Shown here in pieces: positions 43,512 through 54,562 of a stretch of 64,000 bases of DNA. The DNA lies in the NCBI GenBank assembly GCA_945910005.1, contig OX246747.1, positions 9,440,525 through 9,504,524 of the forward strand, written 5' to 3'. This DNA comes from Isoperla grammatica. Taxonomy: Eukaryota > Arthropoda > Insecta > Plecoptera > Perlodidae. The position numbers and the translations under genes were made by a program. Numbering within the stretch: position 1 is the first letter of the stretch; every line of letters begins with the position of its first letter. A model generated the notes under the pieces. It had not been told where the DNA came from. It worked only from the letters and a program-made list of their open reading frames with translations, and did no database searches.

Positions 43512-44271
43512 TAGGGATGGTTGTTTTCCGCGATGCGCGATAAAACGAAAAGTGTAACAAACAACTTTAACACATTTTTTGTTTGTTTTCTTCATGTTAT
43601 GACTAGTCAGGAGTCCAAATCAAATCGCGAAATAAAACCATAAAATGACAATAAAACGAATTATGCCCTTATTCGCGAAATAAGAGCATATTTAATACTT
43701 CACTCCACAAAATAATGCCACATTTTGCATTTTCCCTGCCTGCCACAGGAATGTTTCACAAATTTTTTTTGCAACCCCGGCGCTGACCATTCTTTACCCC
43801 TCCCACCCGCGCTCTGACCTACTTTTCTCGGTCATTGACACTCGACAGACGTCTTTCGTCTTTCAGTTCTTGTTCGTTTCTTGGTAAGAAAGGATCGTAC
43901 AATCTTCTTTTCCTAAAATCATGCTGAAAGTAGCAGTGAGTGCGGCCGATCGGGCTTTTGAGTTCAAAAAAGAAGGATTTTATTTATCAGGGAAAATATT
44001 TATGTGTACATATTGTGACTGTAGACTAGAACATAAGCGTAAATACAGTTTAAACAAGCATTGCAAGGCGAATAAACACGTACGTCAAAAAAGGAAGGCG
44101 CATCTAAATAGTGCTGTGAGCTCAAGTTCTACATGCATTACTTACATAACTCTGTTTTAGCACATGTAAATACGATTTGTATTAAAACAAAAATAACACC
44201 GCAAATCACCATAATTTGGATTTATTAAAACGAAATTTTGAAAAAAATAACACCATTTTCAACCATCCCTA
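43512..44271 (+). mobile_element. 760-bp non-autonomous hAT element, CGCATAGG duplication
   Basis: TAGGGATGGTTG at the left is mirrored by CAACCATCCCTA at the right. CGCATAGG flanks both (43504-43511, 44272-44279), a perfect 8-bp duplication. It carries one exon-like zinc-finger frame and lacks the hAT catalytic and dimerisation parts, so it is an internally deleted copy. Confidence 0.93.
43921..44160 (+). CDS. hAT zinc-finger N-terminal exon (BED/CGGBP1-like)
   Basis: The 79-codon frame starts at an ATG and contains GFYLSGKIFMCTYCDC followed by LNKHCKANKHVRQKRK: a Cx2C...Hx4-5H finger with a basic end. hAT transposases and the derived host protein CGGBP1 have this kind of N-terminal DNA-binding finger. 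The transposase body is missing. After HVRQKRK the text loses conservation, so the real splice or deletion point is probably near 44110. A domesticated DNA-binding protein cannot be excluded. Confidence 0.6.
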   Translation: MLKVAVSAADRAFEFKKEGFYLSGKIFMCTYCDCRLEHKRKYSLNKHCKANKHVRQKRKAHLNSAVSSSSTCITYITLF

Positions 44272-44333
44272 CGCATAGGCTATAAGTATGAAAAACGTGT
44301 AAAATTAAAACTATACTGTATTAATTTAGTAGG

Positions 44334-44929
44334 CCTGCACTGCGATCATGTAACTTTGGTAGATAACGTTCGATATCGTTGAAAATTGTAAGTTTGAACG
44401 ATCGCGGCTCTTAAATGCAATTATGTACAGCTAGGTAACGCTATTAAAAGTTGAACACTTTTCCCGGGGATGACAACTAGCCATAGTTGCAAAAATATGG
44501 GACGTAAACGCCAAATATCATTATTATCGTCACCACGAAAATCGTTCGCGCTCTCAATCACGGGCACCCAGCCATTAACAGATTTCGATGCCAAGAAATG
44601 GCGCAAGTGCCGGTGTTCAAACGAATTTATTTCACAAAACTAAACTAGGACGGACTATACCTTTAGAGTTTAGACCTACCTCTAGAATACAGTGGAATAT
44701 TAGAATAAATACGTGCTGTGAGTAGTTACTCTATGGATCTACTCAGTAAAGTGTAAATTTTGATACATTTTGACAGGCTTTCAATAAAAACAGAAGACTG
44801 TCAATGTTGCTCACAGCTTGCTGGATTTTGACTAGTTCCTGTAAACTTTTTCGAATTCTCGACTCTCATTGGCTATATACAATAACGATTTCAACGTTAG
44901 AGAGCAAAGTTACATGATTGCAGTGCAGG
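44334..44929. mobile_element. 596-bp TIR element inside the inverted duplication
   Basis: CCTGCACTGCGATCATGTAA at the left is mirrored at 44893-44929 (37-bp arms with few mismatches). The other arm of the large duplication lacks it. A SINE tail remnant (GTTGCAAAAATATGGGACGT) lies inside at 44485-44520. Superfamily not assigned. Confidence 0.72.
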
Positions 44930-45069
44930 TCCCTGAAGTAGAAGTGGCAGATTGATTTTATCTTTTCAAACAAAGATCACTACTAAAATATGTAGCCTAC
45001 TCCCAGCTTAACAGTGAAACATTTTGTGAATTAAGTACTACAATGGATAATGTACAGGCTACGTACTTT

Positions 45070-45561
45070 GCAACTTGGCGTTTCTGTTTTTTTGAGTAGC
45101 CATAAAATGTCTCTGCAATACGCTTTTCTCGCCGAAGCATTGTGGCAGCTTTTTGGCTAAGAAGTTTTCGGAAGTTCGGTATTGGAAGCTTCTTTGTTGG
45201 GGTACGGTCCTTGTTCCGTACCTCAACCGCATTTCGTACATACACTGCAAAATGATAAAATTATTTATGTGTACATTTAAAATATGGGTATTTAATATTA
45301 TCTTAATTACCAACATAATGTGGCCTATGTCTTGGTCAACATAACATAATGTATTTAAATTTGGCATAAAACTTAACATTCCACAGCCTGCATTTGCTTG
45401 CTTACATCCATTTCTTTCAAATGTCTATTTTTCATATCGGGAATTACTGCCGAAAAAAGAGCACATGTAAGGGCGTCGGGATTATTGGCATATTTTAGCA
45501 GCGCCTCTCTTTTGGCATTTTTGTCTATAAATACTCCTGTACTACCAGGAACTAGTTCAAT
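45070..45561 (-). CDS. Two candidate exons of an unidentified split gene
   Basis: The first exon (45561-45406) lies between GTTATAG and a GTAAGC donor and encodes 52 codons in phase 0: IELVPGSTGVFIDKNAKR, then NNPDALTCALFSAVIPD. The shape (short hydrophobic start, helical Ala/Leu-rich end) weakly resembles BEN-type DNA-binding domains. The second (45244 to about 45073) follows TTTTGCAG and has a GTACGT donor; its frame EVRNKDRTPTKKLPIPNF is also kept in the other duplicate arm, which argues it is coding. The phases of the two exons do not match simply, so an exon may be missing. No function is claimed. Confidence 0.45.
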
Positions 45562-45808
45562 CTATAACAAAATAAAATAAACAAAAGAAAATGTCATATA
45601 TCCTGGTGATATAAATTACCAGGTTTACAGAGGTATCCCCCATCATATATAAACCAGATTACGCCTAGGCTACGTCGGCTGACCACCAACTCTTAGCTTC
45701 TGTAGATACCTAGCCTATTTTGTTTCAACGTACGTTTAAACTGGGATATCAATGGTGATCGTAGGCTTATGACATTTCTGGGCATGATTATTCCAAAATT
45801 TAGCCACT

Positions 45809-47570
45809 TGCGCCTATGGTTCATAAAAAGCTCAGTTTGGAGTTTTACCCCTCTATTTTGTACCCCCACTCAAAGCAAAGGCATGGCCGGGGTATATTCA
45901 AGGAAGGGTAGCTCTATGTCTCTCTGACTGCACTTTGAAGAGTGAATTTGGGTTTTTGTATCTGTTTTCTGTTTTCAACCTTCTCAGATCTATTATGATT
46001 AGTTAGACATACTTTTAGTAAATATTTTTCTAAATTACACAAATTGAATAATGTAGTTCAAGAGTGCAATTTATAAGGCAAGCTAAAAATTGCAATCTGA
46101 TAGACAAAAAATTGAAATTATCTAAAAAGTTGTTCACAAAATATAATTACCATTATAACATCAAGCTAAGCTAAAGGGATGACAAAAGCTATAAAACAAT
46201 TAAACCATAAAGCTCTGGACTAGCTTCGAGGTTAGCTTGGTCGATAACGTGGGTAACTTTTGTAGTATGAACGCACAAAGTTGCAACGCTAGTTGGAATC
46301 TCAACTCACGTCGGAACTCGGAGTTTCCCGAGGAACCCCGACTTTTTACGCAGTAAAGATGCACGCTGGTTATCAACGCAAGTTAGAAAAGACACTTCCG
46401 GCTATTACCTCAAAATTTGCGTCACATCAAAATGGCTACGTTTTTTGACGAGGAAACTTTCCTTTTAATAACTATATTTGGCCAGCCCGAGATCCAGTGC
46501 AGATTTAAAGATAATAAAAAGGGCCTCGCACAAACATTTGAAAATAAATCGCTCAACAGTTACAAACATTGGGCGAAGTTAAATACTCTAGGTTTAAGGT
46601 AAATACTAAATATCTCAACAATGTAAGGATCGTGTGGATAATCTTAAAAAGAATACTTAAGTATTAAACGTTCATTATGGTCTGGAGATCCGACCCCCAC
46701 ATGGGTATTTTGTAAAGAATTGAATGTTATATTCGGTTACTATCCGATGCCTTCTAGTCACATTAACTTTAAGAAGGCGTATATCTTTCAGCGCTTCTGG
46801 TGCTAAGGTCGACAACTAAACAATTACGTGGGTCCACGGCTGGCAGTGAAAACACAAGTCGGTTACGCGCGTTGTTTTAACCAGCGTTCGAAGCAAGTAA
46901 TAAAAACAGGTTTCTAACACAGTCAATTTATCAAGATCCCCAACTAGATATAAAGCATACACTAGTAATTGAAAATGCCCTTGAATAAGTGGCACAGTTT
47001 TCGATGAGAAAATTGCTTTCGAAGCCAAGACCGAGAGCTGTGAAGAGATCAATGTTCCTCAAAACAGCATTGGTGTTGCACTTGACGGGTCGTAGCAAAG
47101 ACGAGGGCATGCGTCATTGAATGGAGTTGTGACGGCTAGATCTATGGATAATGGTAAAGTAATAGATGTGCATTGTTTTAAGGATCATTCACAATCGGTT
47201 TTAAGGCCTTAAATTGTGAACTTTGGCCAAAATAATACGATAATGGGATTTTGAAAATGTTCTGTACACCGCCTTCTACACATGCTAGCGCTTGCCGCTA
47301 AATGACAGATAGCGCACGAATATTCAAAATCACGCAATTAGAATCGGCCAATTTTCTCCGAATAATCGGTAGAATCGGAATCGTAATCGTCCCATCTCTA
47401 ATTTTGTATACATTGGATATACATTTCTAAATGTCATCCTAATAGGCCTATGTGAGATGTATAGCAATGATGCTAATAAAGAATGAAATACATGCATAGG
47501 CCTAATTGTCTTTTACTATACGAGGGAGCAATTTTTAAGAATCGTATGTACTGTATTAGCTTGCAACACA
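45809..47570. other. Mostly non-coding; one possible first exon
   Basis: An ATG frame at 46432-46598 (MATFFDEETFLLITIFGQPE, then CRFKDNKKG) ends at an AAG|GTAAAT donor and has the shape of a first exon, but no partner exon is recognised. The rest is AT-rich. Confidence 0.35.
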
Positions 47571-47942
47571 ACATTTTAAAATTATGACTAAGGGAGGCTG
47601 CACAAAAGCCCAGCACTGCGATTCTGTAGCCTAAGGATAACAAGACTCTTGTTATCGAGATATCAATCGCTATCCTGCGGTTCACCCAATCACCGCCTTG
47701 CAAACCGGTGATAGCGATTGATATCTCGATAACAAGTCTTGTTACCCTTACAGAACGTCAGGGCAGGAACTTTAACGGGAACGGTCAAATTGGCTCATGT
47801 GTTATCTTACGACACAATGCACAATTGATTTTCCTGTTCCCATATCCCGCATACAAAAACAGCATGCTTTTCAAGTTAGCGTTTGCATTCCCGTAATATT
47901 CCCGGGCAATTGTGCAGCCTCCCTAAGTCTTAAATTTTATGT
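47571..47942. mobile_element. 372-bp TIR element with inner hairpin
   Basis: ACTAAGGGAGGCTGCACAA near 47588 is mirrored by TTGTGCAGCCTCCCTAAGT near 47910-47928, and imperfect complement extends to the ends. A second hairpin of about 55-bp arms (AACAAGACTCTTGTTATCGA and TCGATAACAAGTCTTGTT) fills 47620-47755. Non-coding. Confidence 0.7.
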
Positions 47943-47975
47943 GGACCAGTCTTTAGCAAAAGTGAAACTACTTTG

Positions 47976-48730
47976 TTAACCCGAAGCATCGAAATCATAA
48001 ACAACTTCATTTGTTTTTTTCTTTTGTCGCTGTTTGATTCGATCCCCAGCATGTTGGAACCACACTCGTGTAGCAGTTTCTATGTCTTTGTTTGTGGCCG
48101 CCTCCTTCATGTTAGGGATCTTCTTCACAGGAGCTGAAATAAATTACAAAATTGAAAGACCTACAAATAATTATGTTAATAGATGGAAAAAAGAAATTGA
48201 AATTTGAATTAAATGCCCTCTCCAACCCACAAAGAAAAACTTGAGCAAACAACAAGGTCCAAAAATAACAAATAGGCTACACGGGGTACAAATTATTTTT
48301 TATATTAACATCAGAACTTGTATCTAACATTGTTCTCGACTTACATGACAGTGATAAAAAAGGATAGTTTTTAAGGGGCACACTTTTGTGATCCTCACCT
48401 GTGAACATCACCCCTCATGGTGTGTACACGTTTACACTTACTATCCCTGTTCGCACTGTCCATACCACCCATTGCTATATTTCTATTAAAATATCTATCT
48501 TTGGTTGGGTAACGCTCACTTGTTGATTGCGTTGGGGCATATAGGGTTAGCTTGGTCGCTTTGGTTTGAAGTCCTCAACAGGAAGTCCTACCCGCATCTT
48601 CATTGAAAGGTGGAATGTGCTCAACTATCACCTTAGAAATAACATCTAATTCAATTGCATCTAAATGATTTTTAATGCATTTTTTTCTTAGCCGCTTTTG
48701 ATAGCGTTTTGTGCTGGATGTGGGCTCCAT
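47976..48730 (-). CDS. Small two-exon gene, 98 residues, unidentified
   Basis: Exon 1 (48730-48592) starts MEPTSSTKRYQKRLRKKCIK and ends EHIPPFNEDA plus one base before a GTAGGA donor. Exon 2 (48133-47976) follows TTATTTCAG and continues in the right phase as APVKKIPNMKEAATNKDIET, then VWFQHAGDRIKQRQKKK and a stop. The joined frame is open and highly basic; the split codon fits. I do not recognise the family. The basic N-terminus recalls starts of some Tnp2-type transposon proteins, so it may be a TE remnant. A TIR element ends 34 bases beyond the stop. Confidence 0.45.
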
Positions 48731-49004
48731 AACAAGTGCAACATTAATTAGGATATCAATACCTTAGCTTTGTTGGTAGCAAGTTGCGAGCCATGGAAGC
48801 CTAGGCCTAGAGGTAACACAAGATTACTTAAACCTTGATCGATATTCCAATGTAAATTCTGAAAAAAAAAACACGTCTCAAATTGGGTCTAAAGATTTTG
48901 TTTTTAATTTGGGCCTAGGCTACCTATATTTTTTACATTGAGAATATATAATATTAATTAGATACAATTAAAGGCTTATAGGCCCTAATGTGCTATAATA
49001 AAAG

Positions 49005-49038
<34 letters not shown>

Positions 49039-50317
49039 GCCTAGGCCTAGCCTAACATCCTGTGGTAAATTTGCAGTTATGTACCGACACTAACCTAACT
49101 ACCCTCCTAACCTGGTAGGCCTAGGCCTAGGTGTGTGTGTCTGTACGTGTGTCGGGGTGTACTGTGTCGGTACGTAACTGCATTATTACCGAACATGTTA
49201 ATACATATGTCAAAAGCTTTCAAATGAAAATGTTGGGCCTAGGCCTAGCCTAGGCCTCCCTAACCTAACTTCCAAAGCATGCCCTTTGTACGCTAGCTAG
49301 ACGGCAATCTAATTTAGCCTACATTTTGTTATACGATATTAGAGATGGATTTCAGTAGTTAAAATGTCTATGTGGTTCCATGTGGTAGGGTCTAAAATCA
49401 ACGCTAGACCTCAGCTAACAAGTTTAATTACAAAATACATACTTACATACGAAGTTCGACATTGCGAGGTGTTCGGTTTTGGTATGGTTCTTGCCTGCAT
49501 CACAATGTGCCAATAGTGCCAACTTTTCAATCTTTTACGACAACTTTAAGATATTGGAAGTTTTATTAGCAGCTTTTAGATATAATTATATATGTATCAC
49601 TCTGTAATCTATTGCAAATAAATGAATAAATACACACCAAAATTAGCAGAGAAGGCTATTCTTGGTTGAATGCCCCATTCCATCAAAGGGCTTCTGTATT
49701 CCCCTAGATTTAGCGACAAATCCGCAGTTGGCAACGCTAGTGCACCTAGCGGGAGATTGACTTCACTAACCGAAATACGCTAAAATCGTCGTTTTGAAAA
49801 ATATCAGGGTAGATGTATAATGTTAGATGGAGATGGGCAATAAACAAGTTGAAGTCAGACTTTTTCATAATCTAATATCTCCAGAACGCATGGAACTAGA
49901 ACATTCCGGGTACACAAAAAAGAAATATAATTTCAATAAGATTAGGGACTGAGAATTACATGTTCGTACCTATTTAAGAAATGGGTTAAAAGTATGTCTT
50001 TACTTACGACTACTTGGTGCGCCAATCGCGAAGCTTCTTCGTTTTTCTCATCTACCAATCCGGACGGACTAAGCGACCAATTGACCAATCATAATCGGTC
50101 TTGACCCGGTCACTTTCAAATCGTCGTTTTAACATTGACATAATTGTTACAACAGCTAGTATGTTATTGATTTTTTATTGTGTTTTTATAAAGTTTTAAG
50201 ACACATAATTGGTGGTAAAGTAATAAAATGAGCGTAGGGAAGTGGAGTGAATCTTTCCATTCAACTCTATTGGCTCATTGTCTGTGTGTGTGTGTGTGTT
50301 TGTGTACACAATTTTGT
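48731..50317. other. Non-coding with simple repeats
   Basis: (CTA)n at 49005-49037, many GGCCTAGGCCTA words at 49038-49255, and (TG)n at 50283-50299. A minus-strand ATG with a strong GTAAGT donor near 49440-49490 could be an upstream exon, but nothing links it. Confidence 0.45.
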
Positions 50318-50790
50318 TCGTCACGCACAGGTCAAACGGCTTGACGGATTTGGCTGAAATTTTAAGTCAACACTCTCGACCACTAAACTAGATGTTTTTA
50401 ATATAACCAGCAAACTCCGTCCAGATGCCATTCTACAAAAAATGTATTAGTGGAAAATATCGAATTTTAACCAATTCGTCGCGCACAGGTCAAACGACTT
50501 GACGGATGTAGCTGAAATTTTAAGTCAACACTCTTGACCACTTAAACAAATGCTCTTTATATAACCAGCAAACTCCGTAAAGATACTAACCTACAAAAAA
50601 TGTATTAGTGAAAAAAATAGTTTTACTTTTGTTCGTCGCGCACAGGTCAAACGACTCTACGGATTTGGCTGAAATTTTAATTCAGCACTCTGGACAACTA
50701 AACTAGATGATGTTAATATAATAAGCAAAATACGTCAAGATTCCAACCTACAAAAAATTAATTAGGGCCTAGTGAAAAATATCGAGTTTT
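50318..50790. repeat. Three tandem units of about 158 bp
   Basis: TCGTCACGCACAGGTCAAAC starts units at about 50318, 50477 and 50635. Each has GGATTTGGCTGAAATTTTAA-like sequence, then AACCAGCAAACTCCGT- and TACAAAAAATGTATTAG-like sequence. The units have diverged. Non-coding. Confidence 0.75.
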
Positions 50791-51375
50791 AAAAACGATA
50801 GTTCTAAATTCTTCCCTGGGCACAGAGGGGGTTAGATAATATAAGCAAAAACTAAGAGGTAATAATTTGTAAGAACTAAGTTGCAATGTGTTTTTCTTAG
50901 TGGTAATGTATGAACTAAGATATTATATTGTGATGATTATAATAATTTAATGCGTGCATCCCACTCAATTGTGAGAAATCATGCTGTACTGGCACGGTAA
51001 TGGGCCAGTATAGGCGATTGATTATCCTCGGTACGTGCCCGGTACGTGCCCGGCATTGGCCCGTATATACCGCCCGGTACGGTATATTCTCAGGCCCGGC
51101 ACTGGCGGAGCACTGTTGGATATTTTTACAATTGCTGTTGACAGCAGTGCCGGGCCAGTACACGCCCAGTACGACACATTTGTTTACGCCCGACATCCGG
51201 CATTCGCCCTTAACGAGCAGTGCGTGCCCAGAGCCTGCCCTGAACCGCTTGGTTTGCTGGGTTTCCCTTCTGCCCCCCCCCCCCCCCCCCCCAGGCATCA
51301 CTAATAAACCGATAATTATTCGTAATCGTAGTCCACCCGCAATGTAAATGTCAGGTGAATGAATAATAAATAAAT
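50791..51375. other. GC-rich palindromic words and poly-C tract
   Basis: 50990-51170 repeats TACGTGCCCGG, GGGCCAGTA and GCCCGGCACTGG in both orientations, able to form several hairpins. A poly-C run of about 18 lies at 51275-51292. Open frames here are opposing chance frames. Confidence 0.5.
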
Positions 51376-51602
51376 GATTGATTGATTGATATTTGGGCTA
51401 AACGTCTCATATTTTTGCAACGAGGCTAATCGAGACAATGAGTGGGTGATATATGAAGATGAAATAAGGGGTTGTTTGGAGGAAAGGGGCAAGTAGGAGG
51501 GCGCGTGAGGAAAGGGGAAAGGGGAAAGGGGAGGAAAGGGGATTGGGGTGTGGACTGCACTTCGTCTGACTTCTCCTCCTCGACCAGTCCGGCTAGGGTG
51601 GG
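51376..51602 (-). mobile_element. SINE-like element, first subfamily, minus strand, 5' truncated
   Basis: Read on the minus strand it runs from CTAGCCGGACTGGTCGAGGA through GAAGTCAGACGAAGTGCAGT to GTTGCAAAAATATGAGACGT and an (ATCA)n tail (51376-51395). The hairpin head is missing. Confidence 0.8.
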
Positions 51603-52794
51603 TCTCAATTAGTGATGACATCGAGTCCAAAAATTTCGTACCGGTTCCTCTGCTCCGGAACCGGTTCGGAATAATGCTGTATGCTAATAATGAATAATAA
51701 TGCTACAAGCATTATTGTAGCATTAACAAAGGATGAATTAGCCCTTTTAGCACTCGAGGCACTCATGTTGTCCAACTAAACTCAAAATAAATCCAAATGA
51801 AATCAACACCACTTGATTGTCGCGTGTCGGCTGCCGCCCTGCTATAATAGTGCCTGTGCGTATCACGTTACAGCAGAGCGCCTGTGGACTCGCCGCTACA
51901 CCATTAGTAGTTCTCATATTTCGAAAAAAATAGAACAGGTGTGAAAATTCGGAAGCGGTTCGGAACTGGTTTTGGCCTGCTTCACCAACTTACTAAACAA
52001 TTAGTGACAATTAATTACAACAATTGTTAATTGTTGTTGTTAGTCGTGAACACGCGAATCAGACATTTCGAATTAGCCGCTACACATACCATGGTTTGTC
52101 CATTTATCATTTAATTTTTTTTGAAGTGATGAAAGTCTTAGTCATATGAAGCATACCCATTAAGATTTAAAATTCATATTATTTTATAATTGTGTTTTGC
52201 AATGTTTATTATTATTTATTTCATTAGACGTAAAAATGTAGGCCTAGGATGCTGTAAAGATGCTGTCCAATGATGCTGTGGAGTCTCTCAGCTGAAGATG
52301 GACGGAAGTTTCTTTGGCTTCCGCAAGTTTTAGCCGTAGGGCTTTGAAAGCTTAATACAATACAGCCTACATGAAGCGTACACTATATTATGATTGAAAA
52401 TTCATATTATTTTTTTATTTGTGTTTTGAAACGTTTATTGTTATTAACATTATTATTTATTGGATTGTGGCCTGTGAGTGTTGGCGGGAGATGCGAGAGT
52501 TTCAAGGACCATTGGGTTTGAGCCTTTGAGATTACTATCTCTTCTACGGCGTCCTCTAGCTTGGAAGGTTCTACTTTTGTATAGGCCAAGCCCATTTCTT
52601 CATTTATCACCCTAGGGCCTAGGCTTCCTAGCCCCTAGGTAGCACAAGTGGCACAAGTGTTGGTTTGCAGCTCGGAAAGAATTGTGAAGAACTGCCTCCT
52701 AGGAATTGCTAGGCCTGCCGCCGCGATCAAGGTAAGCTACAATGCTATATGTACTTTTTTATGCTAGGCCCTGGCCCTAGGCTAGGCCATTAAA
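51603..52794. other. Non-coding, possible hAT-like remnant
   Basis: GGAACCGGTTCGGAA (about 51656) and GGAAGCGGTTCGGAACTGG (about 51951) face each other imperfectly. The rest is AT-rich with a minus frame at 52407-52610 of no known domain. Confidence 0.4.
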
Positions 52795-53536
52795 CTCAAT
52801 GGCTAGGGGGCCTAGGCTAGGCCTAGGCCTAGGCCTAGACTAGTGATGTCAAATACCCAGAAAGAGTTGTACCCGGGTACCCTCACGCCGTACCCGGACT
52901 AGGCCTAACCGGGTAGGCCTAGGCCTAGGCCTAGGCCTAGTAAATAATACTAAATTCGTGTTTTATCTTCATGAGTGTAAATGATTCGCAAAGTTGTGGA
53001 AAGAGACATTATATTGTGAAACGGTGTCAGGTTGCATTGTCTTCGATGCAAAACGATGCGGAAGTATTCAACAAAACTTCAAAGCTTGCGTCTCCGCTTT
53101 GACGCGGCCGACACCGCCTAGCCTAGGCCTAGGCGGTGTCGGCCGCTTCAAAGCGATGACGTAACAGTCCGAGCTCGAACACGAGAACATAATTGCGGTA
53201 AAACTACGACGGGCGTGTCAAGTTACCTAAATGCCGGCAAATTGAAAAGCGCGGCTAGTACGCACGTACAAAGACACCAGTAGGGAAATATAGCAATGTT
53301 GAATTGATTTCGTTTTGAACAGAAGAAGGAAACGGGTAGTAACGGGTATTGAAAAGTTGCAACTGTACCCGTGTGTACCGGCGGGTAACGGGTACCCGTT
53401 GACATCCCTAGCCTAGACCTTGGCTTAGGCCAGCCCTAATGCCTGTGCTAGGCCTAGCCTAGCCTAGCCAAGCTGGGGCCAAGGCTACTAATTTAGGCTT
53501 GCCCTAGGCCTAGCCTAGGCCTACTTCAGAACCCTA
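52795..53536. repeat. CCTAGG-rich palindromic arrays
   Basis: Runs of (GGCCTA)n at 52800-52846, 52910-52940, 53118-53135 and 53400-53530. Between them, GGTGTCGGCCGC at 53100-53150 forms an inverted pair around CTAGCCTAGGCCTAGG. GGGTACCC-type words flank it. Non-coding. Confidence 0.75.
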
Positions 53537-53584
53537 GGCCTACTACTACTACTACTTCTACTACTACTACTACTACCACCACTA

Positions 53585-53674
<90 letters not shown>

Positions 53675-54200
53675 TTACTACCACTATTACTACCACTATT
53701 ACTACCACTACTACTACCACTACCACTACCACTACCAGTACCAGTACTAGTACTAGTACTACTACTAGTACTAGTACTACACTACTACTAGTACTACAAG
53801 TACTACTAGTACTACTAGTACTACTAGTACTACTAGTATAACTAGTACTACTAGTACTACTAGTATAACTAGTACTAGTAGTACTACTAGTATAAGTAGT
53901 AGTACTACTAGTACTACTAGTACAACTAGTACTACTAGTATAACTAGTTATACTAGTAGTACTAGTAGTACTAGTACTACTAGTATTACTAGTACTAGTA
54001 GTACTACTAGTATAAGTAGTAGTACTACTAGTAGTACTAGTAGTACTACTAGTACTAGTACTACTAGTATAACTAGTATAACTAGTACTACTAGTATAAC
54101 TAGTATAACTAGTACTACTAGTACTACTAGTATAACTAGTACTACTAGTACTAGTACAGTACTTTTACTATTACTATTACTATTATTATTACTACTACTA
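53537..54200. repeat. (CTA)n microsatellite merging into ACTAGT array
   Basis: 53537-53740 is nearly pure (CTA/CCA)n. 53740-54170 is built of ACTAGT palindromes spaced by TAC, GTA or TATA, so both strands read alike and many hairpins are possible. Val-rich open frames across it are artefacts. Confidence 0.92.
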
Positions 54201-54562
54201 CTACTAAGGATTGTGGTTCTATATAAACTATAATAATAATAATTAATAATATTTGTTTGATTAAACAAGTTTCAATGTACATGTTCCTATCGATTTTTTG
54301 TATCAATCCATCGTACATTGCATAGAGTAAAAATATTTCATTCTTTGATGTCGCTAATTATATGCCCTAATTAATTGAAAATTATTGAAGAATTACAATT
54401 CTGCTATTTTATTTAGAGCATAAGTAAAATTTTTCAATGTAAATAGAACGGAATCGTACCACAACATTTGTTTAGAAACTTTAGCAATTTTTTTTGTTCC
54501 CATCATGTATATATATTTATCGTAATATATTTATCGTAATTCGATTCCAGAACACATGGAAG
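54201..54562. other. AT-rich upstream region with splice acceptor
   Basis: No TIR recognised. ATTCGATTCCAG at 54539-54550 is a good acceptor just before the start of the next gene, so an upstream non-coding exon is likely. Confidence 0.5.

Larger units (their letters stand above)
43388..45808 (-). repeat. Right arm of the inverted duplication, with insertions
   Basis: It is complementary to 41530-42412 after removing the hAT element (43512-44271) and a second TIR element (44334-44929). The left arm shows the empty site of each, so both inserted after the duplication, or the left arm lost them cleanly. This arm keeps the more complete coding sequence. Confidence 0.8.

Noticed and set aside
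44334..44929. Target-site duplication for the nested TIR element
   Set aside because: Comparison with the other duplicate arm gives an empty site that is not a clean duplication, so no superfamily was assigned.
53526..54268. Poly-Val and Val/Leu-rich minus-strand proteins
   Set aside because: They are translations of the CTA and ACTAGT simple repeats.
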